DNA of 8,682 nucleotides from Clostridiales bacterium (lineage in GTDB: Bacteria; Bacillota; Clostridia; Oscillospirales; Oscillospiraceae), in assembly GCA_019418625.1 (NCBI GenBank), contig DYBL01000006.1:1-8682 (forward strand), read 5' to 3'. The notes below the pieces were generated by a model that searched no databases, was not told the origin of the DNA, and saw nothing but the letters and a program-made list of their open reading frames with translations. Below, in pieces: positions 1 to 6,712 of the stretch; position 1 is the first letter of the stretch, and the number at the start of each line of letters is the position of its first letter. Made by a program: the position numbers and the translations under genes.

Positions 1-1371
1 CTCCTTGGGCGTTTCGCCCTCTCCCTCCTGTTCCTGCGCGCCCTCCGAAAAGCCAGCCAGGACGCCGCCTGCAGATTGTGCCTCGTCCTGGAAAAGAACA
101 TCCTCCCCCGCAAGATCGTCAGAGGTGTCGCTGTGTTCCCCTCCCGGCAGGGCCACGCTGCTGCCGTCGGGGGCGGGGCTGCTCTCCGGTGCGGAGAGCA
201 GGCCTCCCCCCAGTGCTGCCGCTGTGATGACTGCCAGTGCGCAGCAGGCGGCGATGACACCAAGCGCTCTTTTCGATACCCGCTTTTTTTCGGGTGTGGA
301 CAGCACCTTATCCTCTGTTTGCGCATCACTGGGAAAGCGGGATTCCTCACTTTTCACATACTCGGTTTTTCCCTCGGTCCGCTCCGCCTGCCCGGAAGGC
401 TCCACCCAAGCCGTTCCGTCCAGATCGATGCCGTAGAGGGCACCATACAGCTCCCCGATGGTCTGCCATCGATCCTGGACCCGGAGTTCCATTCCCTTGA
501 TCAGCGCCCACTCCTGCCGGGCCGTCAGATCTGCGCCAAGCTGGTTGGGGCGAAGCAGCGGGTCCTGGTCCCTATCCAGGGCAGCTGGAGGAACACGGCC
601 GGTGAGGCAGTAATAGATGGTGGCAGAAAGGCTGTATAGATCGCTCCAGGGGCCCTGGCCGTGACCCGTGTACTGTTCCAGCGGCGCAAAGCCCTGCTTG
701 AGGGTGACGGTCATGGTCCTGCCGCCCTCGATCTCCTTGGCGCAGCCGAAGTCCATCAGCTTCACCCGGCCGTCAGAAAGGCACATCAGGTTGTCGGGGC
801 TGATGTCCCGGTGAATGATCCCCGCCTGGTGCATGGCGGCCATGGCTTCCATGACCGGGCGCAGCAGCTCCAGCAGTTCACCTGCCGGTATCCGCCCCAG
901 TCTGGCGGTGCGATCCTTCAGAGTCTCCCCCTCCAGAAACTCCATCACGATATAGGCGGTATTGTTCGCCTGGAAGAAGTCCAAAACCCGGACGATCTCC
1001 GGGATATCCTCCAGCTTGGCCATGGTCCGGGCCTCTTTGAGAAACTGGGAGCGGCCCTTCTCATAGCATACCTGTCCGGCGTCGGTGTAGCAGGTCACAT
1101 CGAGGGTAAGAGATGTCTCCCGCTTGACGAAGGCTGTGGGAAAATACTCCTTCACCGCCACACGCCGCTCCAGCTCCGTATCCAGCCCAAGGTAGGTGAT
1201 GCCGAAGCCGCCCTCGCCCAGTACCCGCCCCAGAACATATCGGTCATGGAGCCGTGTGCCGGGGGGAAAATGGTGGGACGCAGGCCGGTAGGCCTCCGGA
1301 TCTTTCCCGCAAGCGGGACAACTTGTTCCCTCCGACAGGATATTCATGCAGTAGGGACAGATCCGCTCCAT
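1..1371 (-). CDS. Membrane Ser/Thr protein kinase with N-terminal zinc ribbon (kinase 2), 3' end cut by window edge
   Basis: This gene reads open from the ATG at 1371 to base 1 (457 codons) with no stop, so its C-terminus lies outside the window. Residues 1-28 form a small zinc ribbon (C5xxC8, C18xxC21). Residues about 44-312 are a Hanks-type kinase: glycine loop GEGGFG at 52-57, ATP lysine K74, catalytic loop HRDISPDN with D189 and N194, DFG at 207-209, and FAPLEQY in place of APE. A GKTEYV motif (T336) precedes a basic stretch and one membrane helix at about 369-388. The Ser/Gly/Glu-rich part after it should lie outside the cell. It phosphorylates Ser/Thr by family; substrates are unknown, and the neighbouring FHA proteins are natural candidates. 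It lies 40 bases downstream of kinase 1 and is about 70% identical to it by eye over the first 260 residues, so the pair is a tandem duplication. The start is fixed by a GAGGTGA site 5 bases upstream and by matching kinase 1 residue for residue. The in-frame GTG at 1380 lies inside that site and was not used. Confidence 0.93.
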   Translation of the reverse strand, partial: MERICPYCMNILSEGTSCPACGKDPEAYRPASHHFPPGTRLHDRYVLGRVLGEGGFGITYLGLDTELERRVAVKEYFPTAFVKRETSLTLDVTCYTDAGQVCYEKGRSQFLKEARTMAKLEDIPEIVRVLDFFQANNTAYIVMEFLEGETLKDRTARLGRIPAGELLELLRPVMEAMAAMHQAGIIHRDISPDNLMCLSDGRVKLMDFGCAKEIEGGRTMTVTLKQGFAPLEQYTGHGQGPWSDLYSLSATIYYCLTGRVPPAALDRDQDPLLRPNQLGADLTARQEWALIKGMELRVQDRWQTIGELYGALYGIDLDGTAWVEPSGQAERTEGKTEYVKSEESRFPSDAQTEDKVLSTPEKKRVSKRALGVIAACCALAVITAAALGGGLLSAPESSPAPDGSSVALPGGEHSDTSDDLAGEDVLFQDEAQSAGGVLAGFSEGAQEQEGEGETPKE

Positions 1372-1376
1372 CTTAC

Positions 1377-1383
1377 TCACCTC
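1377..1383 (-). promoter_or_regulatory. Ribosome binding site of kinase 2
   Basis: GAGGTGA matches the extended anti-Shine-Dalgarno target and sits 5 bases before the ATG at 1371. The same heptamer at the same spacing precedes kinase 1, which supports both start choices. Confidence 0.75.
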
Positions 1384-1402
1384 TCCAAATTGCTTGACAT
1401 CC

Positions 1403-1418
1403 TGTGTGCAGTCACACA
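1403..1418. repeat. Small inverted repeat at the kinase 1/kinase 2 junction
   Basis: TGTGTG and CACACA form a perfect 6-bp stem with a 4-base loop, spanning the stop codon of kinase 1. No T-run follows it, so it is not a convincing terminator. It may be a chance or weak RNA structure in an otherwise read-through 40-base intergenic spacer. Confidence 0.35.
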
Positions 1419-3517
1419 CTGCCCCGGTCCATGTCATCAAGATAATATTGACAGGACATATTTCCCATATCCGCGCCTTTCTGGAACCACTTCCGTGCTT
1501 CATCCCGGTTCTGTTCCACGCCTGTGCCTTCCAGATAGCAGGCACCGACCGCCATATATCCGTTGGAATCCCCTGCCTGGGCCGATTTCATCGCCCAGGA
1601 AAATGCCGTGGCGTCGCTCTGGGCCACCCCATCGCCATACAAATAGAGCATATAGAGGCTGTACATTGCCCCGCCGTCTCCCAGGTTCGCCGCTGTCTGA
1701 TAGATCTGCAGAGCCTGCTGGAAATCTTCCTCCGAATAGAAGTCATAGGCAATGGCGCACATATCTCCGGATGCCCGGGTACTGCCCCGCCGGTAGGCAT
1801 CGTTCAGAACACTCAGGGCAGTATCCAGATCTCCCCGGTCCTCCCAATACTTGTTCCCTGTCATGGAAATCCAGTCCGCAGCGTCCGGATGCCCTTTGTC
1901 ATCCGCCTGACGCAGCCGCACCACAGCGGTATCGTAATCATCGGCAATATAGGCATCCACGCCGACGTTAAAAAGCTCCTCCGCCGTCAGCTCGGGGGTA
2001 TGGGGATAGGATGTCGGCGTGCTGTCTGTACTGGCCTGACCGGAGGGCTGCTGCTTCGGCGCAGAGGATGATGCGGTCCCGTTTTGCCCCGGTTGGGCCT
2101 CCGTGGGTTCAGGATCCTGCTCTGCCTGTCCGCCTGTCTCCTCCGGCTCCTGCCCAGTCATATTTTCCGGCAGCTCCGGGAGGGAGGCAATCGCCTGCTT
2201 ATCCTCCGCAGGGTCCTTCGGATCCACAGATTCGCTCCCGCCCACAGTCTGAGCGCTCTGCTGCGCACCATTTTCCAGCAGAGAAGGCGAGGATGGCACT
2301 CCGCCCAATGCGGCCAAAGAGATGCTGATCAATGCCAGGCAGGCTGCCGCGCCAATGCCGGCCTTGACGTACCTTGGTATGCGCTTCCGGCGCACAGAGG
2401 GCTCTTCCTCCGGAGAATCGAGGGCTGACTTTGCGGATGAAGGCTCTTCCTCCCGCTGTTCCAGATCGTCATTGGGTTTTAATCCATCTTTCCGGAGCAC
2501 GTACTCCGTCCTGCCCGCTTCTGTCTCCTCAGCTGTCGGCGCCTCCCAGGCGCTGCCGTCCGGCTTCACACCGTACAATGCGCCGTAAAACTCCTCCGCG
2601 CTCTGCCAGCGGTCCCTGGTGCGGACAGCCAGCGCTTTGAGCAGAGCGTGCTCCTGACGGGGCGTCAGCGCCGCCCCCAGCTGAGTGGGCGCTGTCAGCT
2701 CGTCCGTCTCTCCGCTCCGCTCCACCGCTCTGGGCGGGATTTTCCCGGTCAGGCAGTAGTACAGCGTGGCGCTGAGACTGTATACATCACTCCAGGGCCC
2801 CTGACCGCGGCCTGTGTACTGCTCCAGAGGGGCAAAACCGTGCTTGAGGACCACCGTCAAGGTGCGCCCCCCCTCCAGCTCCCGGGCACAGCCGAAGTCC
2901 ATCAGCTTCACGCCGCCGTCCTTCAATACCATCACATTATCAGGGCTGATATCCCGGTGGAGGATCCCCGCCTGATGCATGGTCCCAACGGCGGCCACCA
3001 CCGGTCTCATCAGATCCAGCAGCTCCTCCGCCGGGATAGGTCCCCGTCGGGCCACCAGGTCCTTCAGGGTCTCTCCCTCCAGAAACTCCATCACCAGATA
3101 GGCTGTGTTATTGGCGGAGAAAAAGTCCATCACCCGGACGATCTCCCGGGCTTTGTCCAGCCGGGCCATGGTCCTGGCCTCCTGCAGGAATTGCTCCCGC
3201 CCCTTTTCATAAAAGTCCTGCCCTTGGCTGGTGTAGCAGGTCACCCCCAGGGAAACGGAGTTCTCACGGAGGACAAAGGAGGTGGGAAAGTATTCCTTCA
3301 CCGCCACCAGGCGTCCCAAATTCTCGTCCAAACCCATGTAGGTAATGCCGAAGCCGCCCTCCCCCAGAACGCGCCCGATCCGGTACCGCCCTTGGAGAAG
3401 GGTGTCCGGCGGCAAATGGTGTACGGAAGGGATGTAGTCTTCCGGATTTTTTCCACAATGGGGGCAGGGACGTTCTGCTGCCAGGGGCTCCATGCAGTAA
3501 GGGCAGTAGCATTCCAT
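1412..3517 (-). CDS. Membrane Ser/Thr protein kinase with zinc ribbon and extracytoplasmic Sel1/TPR repeats (kinase 1)
   Basis: A 701-residue transmembrane kinase. Residues 1-28 are a zinc ribbon (C5xxC8, C18xxC21). The kinase domain (about 44-314) has GEGGFG 52-57, K74, HRDISPDN with D189 and N194, D207-F-G, and FAPLEQY at 228-234. Serine 191 stands where most Hanks kinases have the lysine of HRDLKPxN. An activation-loop pair T219/T221 is a possible autophosphorylation site. A linker carries GRTEYV (T337), then an acidic stretch, basic residues, and one membrane helix at about 384-405. Residues 408-508 are a Pro/Gln/Ser/Glu-rich spacer, and 509-701 hold TPR/Sel1-type helical repeats, clearest at about 612-690, placed outside the cell as a likely ligand- or partner-binding sensor. 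The start is the second of two adjacent ATGs (3520 and 3517): only 3517 gives 5-base spacing from GAGGTGA and the same length as kinase 2. Kinase 2 follows after 40 bases, so the two are probably cotranscribed. Confidence 0.95.
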   Translation of the reverse strand: MECYCPYCMEPLAAERPCPHCGKNPEDYIPSVHHLPPDTLLQGRYRIGRVLGEGGFGITYMGLDENLGRLVAVKEYFPTSFVLRENSVSLGVTCYTSQGQDFYEKGREQFLQEARTMARLDKAREIVRVMDFFSANNTAYLVMEFLEGETLKDLVARRGPIPAEELLDLMRPVVAAVGTMHQAGILHRDISPDNVMVLKDGGVKLMDFGCARELEGGRTLTVVLKHGFAPLEQYTGRGQGPWSDVYSLSATLYYCLTGKIPPRAVERSGETDELTAPTQLGAALTPRQEHALLKALAVRTRDRWQSAEEFYGALYGVKPDGSAWEAPTAEETEAGRTEYVLRKDGLKPNDDLEQREEEPSSAKSALDSPEEEPSVRRKRIPRYVKAGIGAAACLALISISLAALGGVPSSPSLLENGAQQSAQTVGGSESVDPKDPAEDKQAIASLPELPENMTGQEPEETGGQAEQDPEPTEAQPGQNGTASSSAPKQQPSGQASTDSTPTSYPHTPELTAEELFNVGVDAYIADDYDTAVVRLRQADDKGHPDAADWISMTGNKYWEDRGDLDTALSVLNDAYRRGSTRASGDMCAIAYDFYSEEDFQQALQIYQTAANLGDGGAMYSLYMLYLYGDGVAQSDATAFSWAMKSAQAGDSNGYMAVGACYLEGTGVEQNRDEARKWFQKGADMGNMSCQYYLDDMDRGSV

Positions 3518-3522
3518 CATTT

Positions 3523-3529
3523 TCACCTC
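3523..3529 (-). promoter_or_regulatory. Ribosome binding site of kinase 1
   Basis: GAGGTGA lies 5 bases upstream of the ATG at 3517 and only 2 bases from the ATG at 3520, so it favours 3517. The site is identical to that of kinase 2. Confidence 0.75.
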
Positions 3530-3570
3530 TGCAATACATGAATACAGCAATCCATTTGATTTCCGTCTCT

Positions 3571-3734
3571 CTATTTGCACGATAGCACGAGAACTATCCT
3601 CTCAGTCCATCCGGTTTCCCCGATCTGCTCGTGCAGCGCCACCGTTCGGCCCGGGATCAGGTCGCTGCCCTATAAGCTATGGCGGAGGGCTGCCAGGCCA
3701 GGAACTCCTCGACCTGGTTACGTCTATTGAGCAT
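3571..3734 (-). pseudogene. Possible frameshifted short coding remnant, unidentified
   Basis: From an ATG at 3734, one frame gives 25 codons rich in ordinary residues and ends at a TGA (3659-3657). A second frame, open from just after a TAG near 3667 to a TAG at 3573-3571, encodes about 31 residues ending WTERIVLVLSCK. Adding a single base near 3666 would join them into one protein of about 54 residues. I do not recognise it. No good ribosome binding site precedes the ATG. It may be a remnant of an inserted or decayed gene, or simply chance open frames in GC-rich DNA. Confidence 0.2.
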
Positions 3735-3766
3735 AGCCCCCGGCCGCAGTGCATTCCAAGGGGCGT

Positions 3767-5128
3767 TCACACCTTGGCCTCCAGAGTGAAGCGCTGCTTT
3801 TGAGAGCCAAGGGTAAAGCTGTCGCCCACCTTCAGCTCCACCGGCTGATTCGGTTGCAGGCGCGTGCCGTCACTCAGGAATGTACCGAAGGAGGACCCCA
3901 GGTCGGTGAGCGTGGCACCGCCGTCGGTCAGCCGCACCACACAGTGTCGGCCGCTGACACCGGTGGTGTCAGCCGGAAAAACCAGGTCGTTCTGGTCGGG
4001 CAGCCGTCCCAGTCTGAGAGCGCCTTCCAATGCGAAACGGCGGCCGGAAAAAACACCCTCCGTGCCCACCAGACGCAGTTGAGGAAGGATGTCCGCCGGC
4101 ATGGTTCTTCCGATCGGGTCCGCAGGGGCGGTCTTAGGAAATAGGTCCGCAGGAGCGGTCTTCGGATAGGCGGCCCTTTGGATCGGGGCGGAATCCGCTG
4201 CCGCACCACCGTTCGTCTTGGTGTCGGCTTTACGGATCGGCCCCGCACCTTTTCCACGGCGGAGGATCCCCCGCGCCGCCACGGCGGCTGCGGCCACCAC
4301 CGCCAGACAAATCAGCACGGTGGGCAGCAGGCTGACGCTGCCCTCCCGGTCCGTAACGAGCGTGTAAGTAAAATCGTGGAGGACACCGATCTCAATGAGA
4401 TTGTCCAGGCGGCTGATCACATAGTCCACCTGAACTGCCAGGAAGATATTTTCCTGCATGCCATAGGTATTCAGGCCTATGACATACCCCTCCTCGGTGA
4501 TCAGCGGGCCACCGGAGTTGCCATGATTGATCGTTGCGTCGATTTGGATGACATCGGTGTTGGTCTCCTCCATGTGTGCCATACGGGAGATGGTACCTGT
4601 GGTTACCGTAACAGCATCCACCGCGGCATTGTAATTGTTCGTTACCTGGTCGCTGGCTCCCGGAAAGCCCAACGCATAGATCGGTTCTCCCGGCTCTGCC
4701 AGGGAGGCGGGCATTACTGAAAGCGCGACCCGCTCCGTCACTACTCGCTCCGCCCGCAAAATGGCATAGTCCGGATATCCGCCGGACTCGTAAATCACAT
4801 CGCAGCGCACGGAATGCTCCGCATCCAGCTGAAAGCTGATCTCCGGCTCCGGCGAAGCATTCCACTCGTCATCCAGCAGGATGTACACCGCCGCCGCTCC
4901 TGCTGTCACATGTTGATTGGTCACAAAAACAGAAGAGGGCTTTCCCGCCTCGCCCACCGCGAAGCCGGAGCCGACATTTGCTGAGCCGTCCGGCTGAACG
5001 GCCAGAATGCGCACCACGCCATTTCGGGCCTGGGACACTGCGCTCTGTTCCGCCGCCTGTGCGGGAAAAGCCCACAAGGCACACAGCAAAAGAACCAGAA
5101 TCACGGAAATAAAATGTTTCTTTTTCAT
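3767..5128 (-). CDS. Membrane-anchored trypsin-like serine protease with cytoplasmic FHA domain
   Basis: A 453-residue protein. Residues 1-26 are a signal peptide (KKK, hydrophobic core, cleavage likely after AQA/A). Residues about 34-245 are a trypsin-fold (HtrA-like) protease with a full triad: H73 in VTNQHV, D120 in PDYAIL, S205 in GNSGGPL. There is no PDZ domain. One membrane helix lies at about 267-286. Inside the cell follow a basic linker, three 9-residue repeats with a threonine each (T324, T333, T342), and an FHA domain at about 362-450 with GR (374-375), SGRH (392-395) and DLGSSFGT (409-416). The family cleaves peptide bonds by nucleophilic serine; FHA domains bind phosphothreonine peptides. 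The inference is that phospho-signals inside adjust protease activity or location outside, or the reverse. It starts 37 bases after the stop of its pseudoprotease paralogue, so the two should be cotranscribed. Start chosen by AAAGGAGG 7 bases upstream and the signal peptide. Confidence 0.93.
   Translation of the reverse strand: MKKKHFISVILVLLLCALWAFPAQAAEQSAVSQARNGVVRILAVQPDGSANVGSGFAVGEAGKPSSVFVTNQHVTAGAAAVYILLDDEWNASPEPEISFQLDAEHSVRCDVIYESGGYPDYAILRAERVVTERVALSVMPASLAEPGEPIYALGFPGASDQVTNNYNAAVDAVTVTTGTISRMAHMEETNTDVIQIDATINHGNSGGPLITEEGYVIGLNTYGMQENIFLAVQVDYVISRLDNLIEIGVLHDFTYTLVTDREGSVSLLPTVLICLAVVAAAAVAARGILRRGKGAGPIRKADTKTNGGAAADSAPIQRAAYPKTAPADLFPKTAPADPIGRTMPADILPQLRLVGTEGVFSGRRFALEGALRLGRLPDQNDLVFPADTTGVSGRHCVVRLTDGGATLTDLGSSFGTFLSDGTRLQPNQPVELKVGDSFTLGSQKQRFTLEAKV
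4085..4165 (-). repeat. Three tandem 27-bp units encoding a 9-residue Thr-Pro repeat
   Basis: Residues 322-348 of the protease-FHA protein read PKTAPADLF, PKTAPADPI and GRTMPADIL. The first two copies are nearly identical in DNA; the third has diverged. Threonines recur every nine residues just before the FHA domain, so they could be kinase targets or FHA ligands in cis. Confidence 0.8.
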
Positions 5129-5135
5129 TGTCTCT

Positions 5136-5143
5136 CCTCCTTT
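5136..5143 (-). promoter_or_regulatory. Ribosome binding site of protease-FHA gene
   Basis: AAAGGAGG sits 7 bases before the ATG at 5128, a near-ideal site that fixes the start. Confidence 0.8.
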
Positions 5144-5165
5144 GTCCTCCTACGGCGGCGCCGTG

Positions 5166-6524
5166 TCAGGCCGTTTGTTCCACACGGAAGCCGATTTTCC
5201 CGGAGCCCAGATAAAAGCACATTCCTGCCTTTACGTCGGCGGAGGTTCCGGACAGCTTTTCTCCGGCCTCCAGCAGGGTGCCGAACGAGGATCCCAGGTC
5301 CGTCAACTGCAAAGTTCCGCCGCTCCAGGTCAGGGAGCAATGATGACCGCTGACTCCGCCGGTATCCGGCGGGAAGGAGATGTCACAAGCGGGGTCTCGG
5401 CCAAAGGTGAGCCCCTGAGGCGGTACCTCACGCACGTCTCCCGGGGTTCCCGGCAGAGGTACTACGCGAAATCCTGGAAGGGCAGAGGCATCCTCTTTGT
5501 GCTCACGAGGTCCCACATACTCGGTCTTGCCCATAGGCTGCACCGGCTGAATGTGTTCCGGAGCCGGCTTCGACGCAGGTGCCGGCTCGCGGGCCTTTCG
5601 GCTTTTCACCAGGGCAAACGTGATGATGCCGCTGGCGGCAGCCAACGCTGTTACGACCAGCACAATGCGAAGGATATCAGACCGTCTGCGTTCCGATTTG
5701 GCTTGTTCCACCATTTCCTTCACATCGTTTGGGATCTCCACCGTGCTGAAAGAGACACTTCCGGAGGAATCAGCTCCGGAAGAACCGTTATCCGGCGTGC
5801 CGCCTGGATCGGCTTCGGTGGACGGAGTTTGTCCCGCGCCCGTACTCCCTGTATCCAATGTGCCGATCCCATCTGCCGACGGCATGATATAGCCTGACGG
5901 AAGCGCTCGGTAGCCGCCAGTATAAAACCCGATCACTTTATTGTCATCGGTCACGAGAACGCCAATCGGGTAGATGGCATATTCACTCAGGGAAGCATCG
6001 CCTCCATCCTCCAGAGAGAGGACGGTGTAGCCTTTCTGTGTGGCCAGCTCTGTAATACGGACGCCCCGGGAAAAGAAATAACTGGAGTCATCCTTTTTCC
6101 CAAGGCCCACAACGGCCAGAGCATCTTTCGTGCTAATGCCGTCCAAGGTTGCCAGGGGCAGAACCGTGCAGGACTCGATCCGGTTGTCTAAGCGGAACAC
6201 CGCGATGCCGCTGTCCGCATCTGACGCGATCATCTCTGCCACGGTGCTGCTGTCGGTGTCCTTCGCGTCAGTCACCGCGTAATAGGCAGCACCGTCTGTC
6301 ACATCATAGCTGGTCACAGCCCAGGTGTCCCCGCTCCCATCTCCGGCCTGAACCTGAACACCGATACCGGCAGACACGATATTCTCCGCCGCCGCATCTA
6401 CACCATATACCCGGACGAGGCAGTCATAATAGGCAGGACTGTCTGCCGCAAATGCTGATAGAGGCATACTGAGGAGCAGCAGAGCAAATACGGTACAGCC
6501 GGTCGATCTTAACATATGCTTCAT
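5166..6524 (-). CDS. Membrane-anchored pseudoprotease (trypsin fold) with cytoplasmic FHA domain
   Basis: A 452-residue protein. Residues 1-27 are a signal peptide (LSAFA/AD). Residues about 32-218 align with the trypsin-like domain of the next gene: VRVYGV, then TWAVTSYDV against VFVTNQHV, GIAVFRL against DYAILRA, and VLVTDDNKVIGF against PLITEEGYVIGL. In that alignment the catalytic His, Asp and Ser are replaced by D74, G106 and about P186, and no GxSGG is present, so it should not cleave peptides. A Gly/Ser/Thr-rich stalk (222-262) leads to one membrane helix at about 284-306. The cytoplasmic part has a Pro-rich linker, GKTEYV (T334), and an FHA domain at about 372-449 with GR 375-376, SGHH 392-395 and DLGSSFGT 409-416. 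It heads the FHA pair, 37 bases before the active homologue. An upstream in-frame ATG at 6641 was rejected: it lies in the promoter region without a ribosome binding site and would bury the signal peptide. Confidence 0.92.
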   Translation of the reverse strand: MKHMLRSTGCTVFALLLLSMPLSAFAADSPAYYDCLVRVYGVDAAAENIVSAGIGVQVQAGDGSGDTWAVTSYDVTDGAAYYAVTDAKDTDSSTVAEMIASDADSGIAVFRLDNRIESCTVLPLATLDGISTKDALAVVGLGKKDDSSYFFSRGVRITELATQKGYTVLSLEDGGDASLSEYAIYPIGVLVTDDNKVIGFYTGGYRALPSGYIMPSADGIGTLDTGSTGAGQTPSTEADPGGTPDNGSSGADSSGSVSFSTVEIPNDVKEMVEQAKSERRRSDILRIVLVVTALAAASGIITFALVKSRKAREPAPASKPAPEHIQPVQPMGKTEYVGPREHKEDASALPGFRVVPLPGTPGDVREVPPQGLTFGRDPACDISFPPDTGGVSGHHCSLTWSGGTLQLTDLGSSFGTLLEAGEKLSGTSADVKAGMCFYLGSGKIGFRVEQTA

Positions 6525-6532
6525 GATAGTTT

Positions 6533-6540
6533 CTCCTTCC
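6533..6540 (-). promoter_or_regulatory. Ribosome binding site of pseudoprotease-FHA gene
   Basis: GGAAGGAG lies 8 bases before the ATG at 6524. It decides this start over the in-frame ATG at 6641. Confidence 0.8.
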
Positions 6541-6561
6541 GCATCCCTTTCCTCTGCCGCC

Positions 6562-6593
6562 GTTATATCATGAACAACTGGGACAAGGTCCAA
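6562..6593 (-). promoter_or_regulatory. Candidate proximal promoter (extended -10) for the FHA genes
   Basis: An extended -10, TGATATAAC (6570-6562), lies about 38 bases before the ATG at 6524, leaving a leader of roughly 30 bases. A TTGGAC at 6593-6588 could be a -35, but the 20-base spacing is long. The TG extension may compensate. Read by eye only. Confidence 0.45.
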
Positions 6594-6630
6594 TTTATTT
6601 CCCCTTCGATCACACGCAGTCAATCTCCCC

Positions 6631-6660
6631 ATCGATGGCATATAATCGATGGCATATAAT
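6631..6660. repeat. 14-bp tandem direct repeat in the FHA promoter region
   Basis: ATCGATGGCATATA occurs twice back to back, plus two more matching bases. The left copy forms part of the palindrome CCATCGATGG (6629-6638). It sits just downstream of the distal -10 and upstream of the proximal promoter, where a regulator would bind. Two copies 14 bases apart could also arise from polymerase slippage. Confidence 0.8.
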
Positions 6661-6663
6661 TGA

Positions 6664-6678
6664 AATGATTATATCATT
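6664..6678 (-). promoter_or_regulatory. Candidate distal promoter: extended -10 inside a 15-bp palindrome
   Basis: On the minus strand TGATATAAT (6676-6668) is a perfect extended -10. It lies within AATGAT-ATA-ATCATT, a perfect inverted repeat with 6-base arms. The -35 position at 17-base spacing reads AACAAA, which is poor, so this promoter would rely on the TG extension or an activator. The palindrome may be an operator overlapping the -10. Confidence 0.5.
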
Positions 6679-6712
6679 GCCCCTTTTCCTTTTGTTCCCA
6701 AGAATCATAGGA

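Larger units (their letters stand above)
3518..3766 (-). other. 249-base gap between protease-FHA gene and kinase 1
   Basis: I find no intrinsic terminator with a T-run and no convincing -35/-10 pair on the minus strand, so whether the kinases are read from the FHA promoter or their own is unresolved. Two weak hairpins exist: CCAGG/CCTGG arms near 3700-3720, and GATAG/CTATC arms near 3580-3600. The gap also holds a possible broken short reading frame (3734-3571, listed separately) and a 10-codon minimal frame (3555-3523) whose stop lies inside the kinase 1 ribosome binding site. Confidence 0.5.

Noticed and set aside
1445..1475. TTGACA with downstream AT-rich bases on the plus strand
   Set aside because: It lies within the kinase 1 coding region with no plus-strand gene to drive.
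661..1971. Long plus-strand open frame of 436 codons, and a similar one at 2648-3541
   Set aside because: Both are antisense shadows of the kinase genes. Their translations show no domain, are rich in His/Pro/Arg, and recur in the same place opposite both paralogues.
3523..3555. Ten-codon leader peptide ending in the kinase 1 ribosome binding site
   Set aside because: No clear ribosome binding site of its own, no run of one amino acid and no attenuator hairpin; probably chance.
3518..3580. Longer start (ATG at 3580) for kinase 1
   Set aside because: No ribosome binding site, not matched by kinase 2, and GAGGTGA points to 3517.
6525..6641. Longer start (ATG at 6641) for the pseudoprotease-FHA gene
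   Set aside because: No ribosome binding site; the ATG arises from the 14-bp repeat region, and the extension would cover the promoter and bury the signal peptide.
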